A stretch of 64,000 nucleotides of DNA from Petunia secreta (Eukaryota > Streptophyta > Magnoliopsida > Solanales > Solanaceae), in contig JARKIP010000035.1 of assembly GCA_029990175.1 (NCBI GenBank), forward strand, positions 40,314,001-40,378,000. The letters run 5' to 3'. The notes under the pieces are model-generated. The model worked only from the letters and a program-made list of their open reading frames with translations, ran no database searches and had not been told where the DNA came from. Of the stretch, positions 32,637 to 43,905 are shown piece after piece; the stretch's first letter is position 1; each line of letters opens with the position of its first letter. The position numbers were made by a program, and so were the translations under genes.

Positions 32637-35600
32637 AATATACATTATTTATACACTATATATATACGTAAATACATATATATACATTATACCTCACATC
32701 TTATACACATAACACATATTTTTACACCTCAGCGTCGACATGGCCTCATCCTGGCCCTTCATTTTTCTAATCCAACGGTCGAGATTAAAACTCCTACTCT
32801 CACCTACACAACCCCTAAGCTCCCTCAGCCTTTCTATTTCTCTCCCCAACCCCCAATAATTACTCTCTTTCTCTCTCTCTCTTCGACGAAATGAAGAGCC
32901 ACCACTGTCGTGGCCTTTGTCGGTCGATTTGGCCAGTGAAAATTGGGGAAAATTGTATCATTAGACTCCCCTTGTCATCCGCCACAAAACCTGTATTCTT
33001 TTGATGGCATTTGCACGAGGGCAAATCTCGACCCTTGTTGACTGAGTCACCACCGCCGGGAAACGCCTCCGGCAGGGTTCAGGTTATGTTAAACGATGCT
33101 ATCGCTTGAAAAAGGGTATGAAAAACTTTATGCGAGGTCGACTCGCGACGGGTCGATGTTACCCGATCTTGATTTATACAAATGGGTAATCCCTAATCCT
33201 TTTGTCTGATTGTTTGAATTTTTGTGATAACCTCCCTAAATTTACCTATTCCTTCCCATGTTAACACGACTAGTAGTCATTTAGCAATGGATTAGAGTAA
33301 CACTAGTGAAATTTATTAATCTTCATCCATTTCATTAAGTTTGAATAATGATTATTGCCTGAGTTTTTTGTGAGCATGACTTATGTCCTGAAACACCTTG
33401 GCTAACATGCAACATAAATTTAGGGCAGTCTAGTGGAATGTCCATGTTCATCCATGTTAATTGTAGTGTATTTGGCCCCTTTCTATGCCAGCATACATAA
33501 TTTTCATGACTATATGTTTGTAATTTGAATGGGTAGCCTATCTTGCATACTTAGGAGGATTTTAGGTGATTGGAGTTAGAGTTTTATTGATACTTGAAAG
33601 GGGCTGATATGTTGCTTGATTGGTCCGAGATTAGCTAAAACTGTCAATTCATTTTAAGCCTAAAATAGGCCTAACGGATTGATTTTGAACCTGGACCATG
33701 CTAATTGAAAGAAAAGGAATTCTATTTTTGTTTTAAATCCTGATTTACCTTAGAATTTGGGATTGATTGAACTATGTTTGGTAAGTATACTTATTTGAAT
33801 CTTTTAATTATAGAAGACATTACTTCCTTGCCTTTTGGTGTCCTGCCGTTTGAACCCACACCCTTCACCCCTCATACCTATAAAAAAGAACTTATTTTTG
33901 ACATCTTGACAACGTTTTTGGACAACATACGCACAGAGAAAACACACAGCTCTTACATAGAAACAAAAAGGATGCAGAACACTTTTTCTGAAGCTTTACC
34001 TCCTTCTCTGACTTTCTTCTTTTGGGAAGAAATTTCTTCACTTAGTTGTTTGGTTTTGTCTTATAAGTCCTGATCAACCTTCACACTATTCCTCTTTTCT
34101 TTTACTATCAAGAGGTACTCTTTCTTTCTTCTTGACTACCTACTGTATATGTTTCCCTAATTGATTGTGCCTAGATAATCTGTTTGCTCCACCCTATCTA
34201 TGTTGGCTTAGACTGCCCATGTTTAAACATTGCATGCCTAGACTCTTTGCTTGTTAGTAGATTGGTAATCTTGTCTAGTTTTGATTAGGATGATCCAATG
34301 GGATCACGCCAGTTTTGCTAAAGTACAGGGGCTTTGTTTCCACTTTATTAATAAGGTTCTCTGCAGTCCTTCTTAATTTAAAACAAAGCCTCAATCTCAC
34401 GCTTCCCTTTCCCCATTCCCTGCTAATCTTATGTTTGCATCTTTGTTTGGTTGGTCTCAGATAGACCCTGCTATGCTCATTGATCACAGGAGAACCCTAA
34501 AGTTTAATGGGGTCAATGAGTAGACCCTCTAAGCTGGTTCTGATGGTTCTGGAATTATAAACCTTTGACTGTTATAATGGTACCTGTGGTCCTTAAGAAA
34601 CAGGGCACTTTCCTTTGAACATTACCCTTCCCTTGTGCTTTTCCCCTTAGAAACTGTCCCCAATCTGTATATTTGTTAAGGCTTCCTGCCTGTATGCTTT
34701 AAAATAGGGGTACACAGTTATTATACTGTGCATATAGCCATCCAGGGTCTCTTTTCTCGACCTTTCACTCCTATATGTTGCATTATCCAGAATATCATGA
34801 TATCTGCATAGCATTCTTTGTTTTAAAACTGAAAGTCCCATGTTATTTTCTAAAACTGCATGTTCTGGGTAGAATCTGAATGATAACACTGTCTTAATCA
34901 CTCCACGCAGTTGTTAGAATGAAAATATTATGAGAACATACCTTCTGAGTGTGTGCGTCTAAAATTTCGTTTGACAGGGGCTTAAATGTGTAATATTTGC
35001 ATAATCTGAACTATTTCCGCAAAACTTAAGACTGCCCCTATTTGCGCAAATAATCCAGGCCCAGAACTGTTTTAAAACGTGGCCTTTATATGTGTTTGAA
35101 CTATTTTCATTACTCAAAATGCTCCTATACACTAATCTAATAGTGTATAGGGGTGTACAAAGTATTTAGGGTCATTTATATGCTTATGTGTATTTTCCTA
35201 AAGCTAAAATTATTACTTGGTCATATATTTACATGCTTATACATATATGTATATATTTGATGTGTGACAGCCCTTTTATTTGCATTTGCGTGCTTTTGTG
35301 ATACCCATTTTCAAAAACAGTCCTTTCACTTATATATATATATATTTCCAAAAAAATAACCCCTAAACAAAAAAGGCCAATAAGGTTAGGGCTGGACAAT
35401 TAATGACGAGTCACACAGACTCTAAATGGCCAATATTTCGTTTTAAAAATAAACTCCAGTTTGCTTTGGTACAAAACTGAAATTGGTTTGCAAAACTGCC
35501 TATTTGTGCAAAATTGTTTTAAATGTTAGAATTGCGCAAATAGGTTGAAATTGAACATTCTTGCATGTCTAAACCATGCTTACGATTAGGCATTTATATT

Positions 35601-36023
35601 AGACGCTATAAAACGCGATTAGACTTATATATGTCTATGAAATCTGTTTGTATACGTGTAAACTAAATTGCATAGACATGTTATTTTCTTGAACTAAATG
35701 CTAAAATTACCTTCCAAGTTAGTATTATACGATAGTATTCACCATTTTTTATCCCAAAATATAGGCTCGGATGGGAACCACCTTTCGTGGGACTCGGGGG
35801 AGTGCCTAACACCTTCTTCCCCGAGTCATTTGGACTTCTTACCCTTTCGAATCTCTGAAATAGACTACTATGACCAATAGACTTGACCCTAGACACTTAG
35901 GTGGCCTAATACACCTTGGAAGACTATATTAGGTGGCGACTCCAACACTTAAACTCAAACAAGTTTCCTAGTCAAATCCGAAACCCGACTCGCTACGAGT
36001 TAAGTCCAAAATCGGGTATGACA
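32637..36023 (+). repeat. Ogre B 5' LTR, right part
   Basis: It resumes after C with the right target copy AATAT (32637-32641). It ends TATGACA at 36023 and aligns with 53090-56453. The short stretch around the C insertion is absent from the 3' LTR. Open frames such as 33774-34073 are LTR sequence with no domain. Confidence 0.92.
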
Positions 36024-36026
36024 GAA

Positions 36027-36045
36027 TGGCGACTCTGCTGGGGAT
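36027..36045 (+). promoter_or_regulatory. Ogre B primer-binding site (tRNA-Arg)
   Basis: TGGCGACTCTGCTGGGGAT has one change from the complement of plant tRNA-Arg 3' end and lies 3 nt after the LTR. Confidence 0.92.
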
Positions 36046-36674
36046 ACTCAAAATCCTAACCACAAGTCTTTACTTTTGGGATTTATTTAATTATTATTTT
36101 TCTATTCATATTATTATTATTATCTTACTAACTTGGTTTTTATTTTTTCGTTTTTTCTCTTTATTTATCTGTACTTGAAATTTGATGTAATATTAGGCAT
36201 ATCTCACTCGTACTCCTCCACTCCTGGGAAATGACACTTTGCACACACACGGGCGATTATGTGGATCCCACGGTCGCTTCACCACCAAAACACCTTTTAG
36301 AAGGGATATTTTGGAATATAGTTGGTCCGTGGTACAACCAACAATTTCAAATGGTCCCACTCCTTGGCCGTCTGCCTTGGGGAACCGTGTCTAGAATTAT
36401 ACAACTCTTCGAATGTAATGAGCATGCATCATGCCTTAGGAAGGGCTCTCCATGAGCCAGCTAGTCTTCAACTTGTCCAAACTACCTAAACGGGTTTTTA
36501 ACCCCAAAGGGACGTTTGGACATGCTTATGTGCATTTGAGAGAAAAAGAAAGAAAAGAAAAAAAAAGAGTGAAAAGAAAGTGAGACGAGAATAAAAATAC
36601 ATTTTGATTTGCCCAATTATTCTCAAAAGAGGAGGGGGTTTTAATACTTTATTTTTCTTTCTTTATAGGTCACA
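36046..36674 (+). other. Ogre B 5' leader
   Basis: No ORF is supported. It is homologous to Ogre A 15080-15717. It ends CTTTATAG|GTCACA before ATG 36675, an acceptor-like context. Confidence 0.65.
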
Positions 36675-37151
36675 ATGAGTAAAAAATTTCACCGTTTTGG
36701 AATGACTATGGGGGCACCTCCTTTATTAACTGGTTGGTGGAGTAACTTGTATGTAGGTGAGCAAACCGAAGTACGTCAGCACTTGGGTCATTTGGTTTCA
36801 CTATTAGAAATGGAACCGTGTAGGGAAATGATTGAAGCATCGGTGTCATTTTGGGATTAAGAATTGAATGTGTTTATATTCGGGGATGTCGAATTAACAC
36901 CTTTGTTGGAAGAAATAGGGGGTTCGTGTCACACTCGGGGTTAGACAAACATCGTTGGCAAGGGAGCCGCATACTAGCACCCAACGTCCCCACAGCCGAA
37001 GAGTTCTGTAAAAAGTTAGGAATGGTGGCGAGTGTGAATGTGGAACTTTTACAACAAAAGAAAATACCCTTTTCTTACTTATACACTCAGTTTGGGTATT
37101 TGAGCGCGTTCGACAACCATAAGAAAGAGTTTGAGTCCTACAGTGAATGGA
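36675..37151 (+). pseudogene. Ogre B ORF1a, 5' part (cut by element F)
   Basis: MSKKFHRFGMTMGAPPLL matches Ogre A ORF1a. A TAA stop lies at about 36858-36860, and the frame continues in another phase (FCKKLGMVASVNVELLQQ) until element F at 37152. The last five bases, ATGGA, are F's left target copy. Confidence 0.82.
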
Positions 37152-37963
37152 TGATACGGGGTAAACACGCGGAAGCAAATAAAATAGATATGGAAGCAAG
37201 TCAATCACGATACAAAGAAATAAGGGACGGGGAAGAACAGAAATAGATGAAAGAATGAATCAAACTAACCAAATTAGATTGATTCAAAGGGAGAAAGAGA
37301 CTTGAACCACTAACGCGGTCACACGAGAGGTGATCCACCATGGATTCCAAGTAAGAGATACATGAAGCCAAGCTTCAACAAGAAGGACCTAGTCTCTTCT
37401 AAATTCAATTCTTCAATCTCAAAATCTAGCTAATGAAATGAAATGACTAAGTGTGGTATTTATATATTTACCACACTTCTAAATGAAATGTCTAAAGGGC
37501 CCTCAACTGGGGTTATTACATAAAAGGCCACATAGGGCTAAAATGGGAAAAGACATAAAAATGGTGAAGTTTCGCCATTGGAGGTGCCCCTCCTCAGAAT
37601 GGAGGCGCCCCTCCTTGCCTGTGTCTCCTTCAGGAGGAGGTCCTCCTCGAATTCTTGGGCGACCCGCCCTGGAATGGTGAAAATAGGCAGTAAGCTCCCC
37701 TTTCCACGCTTAGCCAAATTTTGAAGGGTGGAGTTTGGGTCGCCCCGCCTCCAAATGGAGGAGGTCCACCCTCACTAAAGCATCTCACTGGGAGGTCCTC
37801 CTCCATCCTTGGGAGGTCCTTCTCCATCCTTGGGAGGTCCTTTTTCCAAGGTGCTCCAGTGCATGATCTTCAAGTCGCTTCCGGAGCCCGTGACTTGCTT
37901 TTCTTGTGCTCTCGAGCCTGGCTCTTGATGGTTGGCGCTTTGGCTCTAATTTTCCACGCATCA
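37152..37963 (-). repeat. Element F 3' LTR (812 bp)
   Basis: It pairs with 42036-42866. It holds three 21-bp GGGAGGTCC repeats (37790-37852) where the 5' LTR has four, and GGCGCCC words near 37578-37612. A minus-strand TATATAAATA lies at 37466-37457. Confidence 0.92.
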
Positions 37964-37999
37964 TCCTCACCTTCTTGAAAGGATTTCGTCCTCGAAATC
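37964..37999 (-). promoter_or_regulatory. Element F polypurine tract and hairpin
   Basis: On the minus strand, GATTTCGAGGACGAAATC (37999-37982) sits 18 nt before the LTR. The purine tract (AAGAAGGTGAGGA, 37976-37964) abuts it. The hairpin is kept although F codes for no integrase tail here. Confidence 0.82.
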
Positions 38000-38049
38000 A
38001 AACCATCAAAGCCTACATCCAAAGACAACACAAGCAAAAACATCTCCCA

Positions 38050-39516
38050 CTACAAGAGTAGGTTAGTGCCAAAAGTGTGGGAAAACACACTCTTATGATA
38101 GAGCCAAGCATCAATAACAAGTAAAAAGATTATGTCTCCGAAGGAAACAACAAGTACTTGACTCCAAAGGAAAGTGCATCCAGCACAAGAACATGCAGAG
38201 AGATCAATAGGACACGGAACATGCAAGATAAAGCAATGAAATTCCCTATGACCCCTAAGCTTATGACCAACACACCAAGCCTTCAAATTAATATCATTAC
38301 AATGTGACACATTGGCTTTGGCATGCTCAACACCCAAGGACACATTGGCTTTGGCATGCTCAACACCCAAGGTGTCATCAACATGTGGGGTGGAGGAAAC
38401 AAAATAGTTCAATTGGCAACTAACGTCAAATACTCCACTCCCCTTCTTGGAAGCACTCTTACACACATCAAGAGTGACTTTCTCACCTCCAGATCCACCT
38501 CTAAGACAATCTTCCTCACTAGGAGTTCCAAACAATGGATTGTCTATAAAGTTCAACTTTCCAAACCATGGAGGTTTAAATCCAAACTCTTCTCTAGTTT
38601 GATATTCACCACCACTTCTTTGAGAATCCTCTTCAAACAAAGGGTTTGTGAAAACAAGTCCACTACCCATCAAAGGTGAGGCATCAAAACTAGAGTCATC
38701 ATCCACACTTGAGGAATCATCAAATACAATTCGATCCATCTCATCCACTAAAGACTCCTCAAGGTCACTACCAACCGCACTACAACACATAGGTCCACCA
38801 TTATCAAGCAATTCATCAAGGGAAAGGATAGGGTATTCATTTAACTCATCTTCCCCTTTATCAAATATAGGTGGGGTGTCATAACAAGGGTCACAAATAA
38901 GGTCAACTACACAATCTTCACTAAAGAGAGGTTCAATAAAAACCGAGCTAACATCATGATGTAGCTTATCATCCCTCCCAACTAGTGGTTCACAATCATA
39001 CACAAGTTGACCAACCGACTCTACACTAGTTGCAAACACATTATAATCACATAATTCATCAACTAGTATAGAGTTCTCACAAACACTATCACAAGACAAG
39101 GAAGTAACATGCTCATGGGAAGGAGAACTAACACATATCTTTGAGTTGCCATCTTGCTCACTCAATACACTTGAAGTATCATGGCTAGTTTCTTCACCTT
39201 GAAGCTCACATCGAAGATCTTCTTCACCTTGTCCTTCCATCTTGGAACATGGTTGAGGCTCCATTTGTTTGCCTCGAAGAATACCAACACAAGAGCTATC
39301 ACAAGTAGAAGAAAAAGTTAAAGAGTTAAGGTTAGAATAAAGGGTGTCCTCACTCTCAACAATTCTTTTTCCCTCTTTCTGTTCCCTCATTTTCTTTTCA
39401 AGGTTGGGTGTAGATTCGGGTGGTGACATCCCACTCACATCACTCAACACATCCTCTCCTTTTTCTACTCGAGGAATGTCACCGATCGCTCCCTTACTCC
39501 TCTCAATCTTTTATTT
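38050..39516 (-). pseudogene. Element F acidic ORF, C-terminal part (function unknown)
   Basis: An open frame runs minus from 39450 to 38050; the first ATG is at 39429. About 459 residues, rich in Asp, Glu and Ser, with Cys scattered. Blocks include CYDTPPIFDKGEDE and ILSLDELLDNGG. A perfect 33-bp in-frame tandem duplication (38308-38340, 38341-38373) repeats LGVEHAKANVS. A hydrophobic stretch near the C-terminus could be a membrane segment. I do not recognise a domain. It is in the same phase as the 39517-39939 frame upstream, separated by a stop near 39517, so the two may once have been one protein. Confidence 0.55.
38308..38373 (-). repeat. 33-bp in-frame tandem duplication in element F ORF
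   Basis: Two copies of a 33-bp unit, giving 11 repeated residues. Apparently identical, so recent. Confidence 0.9.
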
Positions 39517-40981
39517 CTAAAATTTGGGTGAGTTAGGACGAGGCCCAAGAATACCCATAGCCGGAGTAGGTGGACTTTTAATATCAACCCAGAATCTAGG
39601 ACTAAGAGACTCATCACTTGAGGTCTCTTTCTTCTTTGTTGGTGAACCACTTTGCTTTGGAGCTTGTGGTTTGGGGTTCACCTTGTTGACAATTGTCAAC
39701 TCTTTTCTTGCACTATTCCTGCCATTGCTTGTGATCGTAGGACTTCTTGTTTGCACTCTTTCAACCATAGGATGAGGTTCTTGCTCCTTTTCATTTTGCA
39801 CAAGCCTCGAAGGTATACTAGGAGGTGACTTAATCTTTGCCCCAAGAGGCTCAAATTCATAATTCCTTTGGCCCTTGCCGAAATAATACCTATTATTCAC
39901 AATACTTTTCGCACCTTCTTGCTTGCAACTATGACTCACCTAACCACACATTACAATGTTGCATGGGATACACATCACACCACATATAACCCCAACAACT
40001 CCTATGAGATATGCACACCCGAGCTTGCTTGGAAACCCACACTCCGTGGTACTCATAAGGATGCTCTAGGGCATAACAAGATAGCCTTAGCTCATCAACC
40101 ACCGAGGTACTAATGCAATTGGCATCGTTGTCACCAATTTTGAGCCAATACCCTCCTTTACCTTCCACCTCAACAACGAACCTCCTTAGACCTAAGTCTC
40201 GTATAGGATCATCTAAGTAAGAGCTTGGAAGTTCAAGATAACCATCACTATCAACTCGAATCTTCATTATCCTTCCTCTCCTAGCAACACCACTAGGACA
40301 ACTTCCACTTCCCGTCACTCTTCCAGCATTAGAAGTGTTGTTGAAAGTCGAGGAAGGAGTACCACTATAGAACCTATAAGTCCCTCTCGCCTTGATTCCA
40401 TAGCCCATAGCACCGCTCCTACCACCACTACTAGAGCAATACACTCCATTAGTAGTAAGAGCAACACCACTCAATCCACCTTTCACATGGGAATAAGGAG
40501 TATTAGGTTGTTTAGCACAACTAGAAGATGCAAGCCTCCCGTTTCCCAAGGAACAACCACCACCTCCTCCCATACTAATGGAAGGACCTCTACTACTCCC
40601 TTGCACACCATTGGCAACACCAAGAGAAGATGAAAATGAACAATTCATATAATTAACCTCATCATCAATTCTCTCTGCGTCACTATCAACATTCTCAAAT
40701 TCATCACAAGAAGAGTAAGTAGGATCATCATACCTTAAAGCGTCACTATCTTCAAATTCTTGACTAGGAGCATAAGATTCTTCACATTCATTTTCGTAAG
40801 CCTCATAGTCTTTTTCATCTTCATAATCAACATAGTGACCCGCTTCATCATCATACGAGCCTTGGTTCCCCGAATCGTCATAGCAATACCCATCATCACC
40901 ATCATAGGAACCATAGTCTCCATCATCTCCGCATGAGTCATACCATCCACAATCGTCATCCGAAGCTATAGTTGTAACCAA
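39517..40981 (-). pseudogene. Element F N-terminal ORF: acidic region plus inactive protease-like domain
   Basis: Open from 40981 (TTG, no ATG; a stop lies just upstream) to 39929, then by frameshift into the frame ending at 39517. The first about 100 residues are rich in Asp, Tyr and Glu, followed by Ser/Gly-rich sequence. The last about 110 residues align with the aspartic protease of elements C and E: NCIS, LEHPYEYHGVW, DVYPMQHCNVWLG match NVVS, KHPHPYKLQW, DVVPMQACHLLLG. The catalytic DSG triplet is replaced by IGD, so no protease activity is expected. A Pro/Lys/Ser-rich linker follows (39900-39520). No Gag core precedes it. The alignment is mine and by eye. Confidence 0.6.
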
Positions 40982-40984
40982 AGA

Positions 40985-42020
40985 GTAAAGGACCTCACAA
41001 ATTCACTCCCTCACATGTATCACTCAAAAGATGTCACTCAATTTTCTTTCCACTCGTTTATACACTCAAGGTCGTTGGCTCTTGTGACCTCACTCTATTG
41101 TTCTCACCACTCAAGCCTTTTCCACTCAAGACCTTCTTGTCTCTTACTAATCACAATGGCAAGATCAATCAACTAATGCACCCAAGTCATGGTTCGGAAT
41201 GGAGTTTAAGTAACTCGATGTACGGAAGCTATTTAAATGAGCACTTGAAGCAAAAATTAAACTACGAGTCTTTTTGTGGTCTAATCTCCCCTAGGCACAA
41301 GGGTCCTGAGAGCTCAATAAACTAGTACTAATTGAGTATGAGTGTTACTCTCAAAGTACTAGCCAGAAGTGATGCAAGCAAAGAACAATCAAAGTCCTAC
41401 GAAAAAAACTACTCAATGCTGAAATAACAGTGGAGGTGCCCCTCCCACAATTGGAGGCACCCTGCCCACACTTGTCAAAATTGACCAGTGAGGCTGGCCA
41501 GCGGAGAAGGTCCTCCCTGAATTCTGGGTGCCCCTCCCAAGCCGGCACCAGCAACTTTTCACAAACGGATTTTTGGTGCTCTTTCACCCAAATTTCCACC
41601 GATTTCAAGTTGTTTTCCCAATCTAAAGATACCCCAATGTGCTTTCAACTACTACAATCAATCCCCAATGATTTACATCAACACCTAATCCATAACAAAT
41701 CTAAATCAAGAAATTTCAATCAAGTTCAAGGGTTTTTCAATTTTTGAGTTTTTGATTTTTTTCAACTTTTGATTCGCAACACCAAATCATGTGTTTTAGG
41801 TACCCAAATAACGGGTTTTCAACAAGGATCAATCTACAATAACACCCATAACAAGATTCAATAACACCAACATGTTATGCCAAATTTTTGGATTTTCAAT
41901 TTTTTTTCTTTTTTTTTTTTGTATTTTTTCTTCTTTCACGAAAACATTAACAACAATAACAATAAAGTAAACATACGATGAATAAGGAACGGTGATTCAT
42001 AAGAACAAAACTCGAGCCTT
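40985..42020 (-). other. Element F leader with GC-rich repeats
   Basis: No gene is supported. It contains GGAGGTGCCCC/GGAGGCACCC words at about 41430-41555, echoing the F LTR and element C. The rest is AT-rich. Confidence 0.6.
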
Positions 42021-42032
42021 GCTCTGATACCA
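42021..42032 (-). promoter_or_regulatory. Element F primer-binding site (initiator tRNA-Met)
   Basis: TGGTATCAGAGC on the minus strand, 3 nt after the 5' LTR end at 42036; a perfect match to the usual plant site. Confidence 0.94.
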
Positions 42033-42035
42033 AGA

Positions 42036-42866
42036 TGATACAGGGTAAACACGCGGAAGCAAATAAAATAGATACGGAAGCAAGTAAATCACGATACAAA
42101 GAAATAAGGGACAGGGAAGAACTGAAATAGAAAGAACGAATCAAACTAACCAAATTAGATTGATTCAAAGGGAGAAAGAGACTTGAACCACTAATAGGGT
42201 CACACTAGAGGTGATCCACTATGGATTCTAAGTAAGAGATACATGAAGCCAAGCTTCAACAAGAAGGATCTAGTCTCTTCTAAATTCAATTCTTCAATCC
42301 CAAAATCTAGGTAATGAAGTGTAATGACTAAGTGTGGTATTTATAGGTTTGCCACACTTCTAAATGAAATGTCTAAAAGGCCCTCAACTGGGGTTATTAC
42401 ATAAACGGCCACATAAGGTTAAAATGGGAAAAGACATAAAAAATGGTGAAGTTTCGCCATTGGAGGCGCCCCTCCTCAGAATGGAGGCGCCCTTCCTTGG
42501 CTGTCTCTCCTTCAAGAGGAGGTCCTCCTCGAATTCTTGGGCGCCCCGCCCTGGAGTGGTGAAAATAGGCAGTAAGCTCCCCTTTCCATACTTAGCCAAA
42601 TTTTGAAAGGTGGAGTTTGCGGCTCCCCGCCTCCAAATGGAGGAGGTCCGCCCTCACTGAAGCATCTCAGTGGGAGGTCCTCCTCCATCCCTTGGAGGTC
42701 CTTCTACATCCCTGGGAGGTCCTCCTCCAAACTTGGGAGGTCCTTCTTCCAAGGTGCTCCAATGCATGATCTTCAATTAGCTTCCGAAGCCCGTGACTTT
42801 CCTTCCTTGTGCTCTCGAGCTTGGCTCTTGATGGTTGATGCTTTGGCTCTAATTTGCCCCGCATCA
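42036..42866 (-). repeat. Element F 5' LTR (831 bp)
   Basis: It pairs with 37152-37963. It has four 21-bp GGGAGGTCC repeats (42672-42754) and a TATAAATA box on the minus strand (42345-42338). Confidence 0.92.
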
Positions 42867-43560
42867 TTGGAGGAGAGTGAGACCGTTCACATTTGCTATT
42901 TTTTTCTTGGGAGTAATGGTGTTCCCCGAAAGTTTGAGTCACGACTTATGTTCAAGACACGTCATGGTCACCGATGCGGTATTCAATGGAATTGATGGTT
43001 ACCGTTAGGCCATAGTTCCTATGATAGTAGCAGACATTTATCGGGCTTTAGGTTGTTGCAAGAGGGGAGAAAAATATTTCTAAGGTTGCAACCTTCTACT
43101 ACAAGCATGGTTCAAGGAAAGTGAAGGGAGTACAAGAACTGTCTAAACAAACTGGCTCCAACTATTTGGTTGGAGAGAGATATGGGTTTCCAAAATTTAG
43201 GCAGCCTAGCAGCACAGAGAAATGGGTAAAATTGTTTGAAGACATAACGGAGGACTCAATTCAGTGGATGTTCACTTGGTTTCGTGAGGCGGAAGATTAA
43301 ATTCGATACCGAGAGTTCATGTTGAAAGCTGTCAAAATGGATAAGGTGAACAAAGAAGAGATCGAAGTGTGGAAGAAACACACCTTAGGGCTAGAGGAAA
43401 AAATAGAGGCGTTGAAGACAAACTTTAACAATGGAACTCAGAGTGCGCAAAGATAGACATTTTGCACTTGGTAGCGGCTAAAGGATACTTAACCAAAGCT
43501 ATGGAAGAAGTTAAGGAGATTACACGAGAGCAAAGAGAGCCAAGCTGGAGGAGGAGCGTG
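42867..43560 (+). pseudogene. Ogre B ORF1a, 3' part
   Basis: It begins with the right F target copy TTGGA and continues the Ogre A ORF1a sequence (VMVFPES-like block, then DIYRALG). Frameshifts occur near 42890 and 43080. About 360 bp present in Ogre A are missing near 43285. The coiled-coil end (KGYLTKAMEEVKEI) is near 43480-43530. Downstream to 43905 is spacer with a splice-acceptor-like TTTTGTTTTCAG. Confidence 0.78.
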
Positions 43561-43905
43561 CTGCCTTGTCAAAGTGTCATTTTTATTTTTCTTTTGTATT
43601 GTACTTTTTCAAAAGTTATCATGTACTGATTTTGGGGAATTTATGAGAATAATTGGCAACAAAATGTGTATTTATTTTCTTTGCATAATGACAAACTTAG
43701 GAAGGCTATACGTCCTTGGTACGTAATAGTCCATTAGTATGCCTACGTCCAAATGTCGGAAGGGTTTTTTAACCCCAAAATGACAAATTACATCGCTGCA
43801 TGGATTCGAAGAAACGTTTGCACAAGACATTGATCGCCTGTTGAAGCATGATCAAAACTATAAAAATGTTCTGGTCTCTATGTTTTCTTGTTTTGTTTTC
43901 AGACT

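Larger units (their letters stand above)
37152..42866 (-). mobile_element. Element F: non-autonomous LTR retrotransposon with a protease-like ORF
   Basis: Length is 5,715 bp. LTRs are 37152-37963 (3', 812 bp) and 42036-42866 (5', 831 bp). An initiator-Met primer site lies beside the right LTR, and a polypurine tract with hairpin beside the left. Target copies are ATGGA (37147-37151) and TTGGA (42867-42871). Ogre A ORF1a at the same place reads an unbroken ...TTGGA..., showing the empty site and that the left copy mutated. No Gag core, RT, RNase H or integrase is found. LTR divergence looks near 5 percent. Shared cis signals with C, D and E suggest chromovirus enzymes moved it (inference). Confidence 0.93.

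Noticed and set aside
33774..34073. Small ORF with a close copy at 54197-54496
   Set aside because: The two are the same position in the two Ogre B LTRs, so similarity reflects LTR identity, not a gene family.
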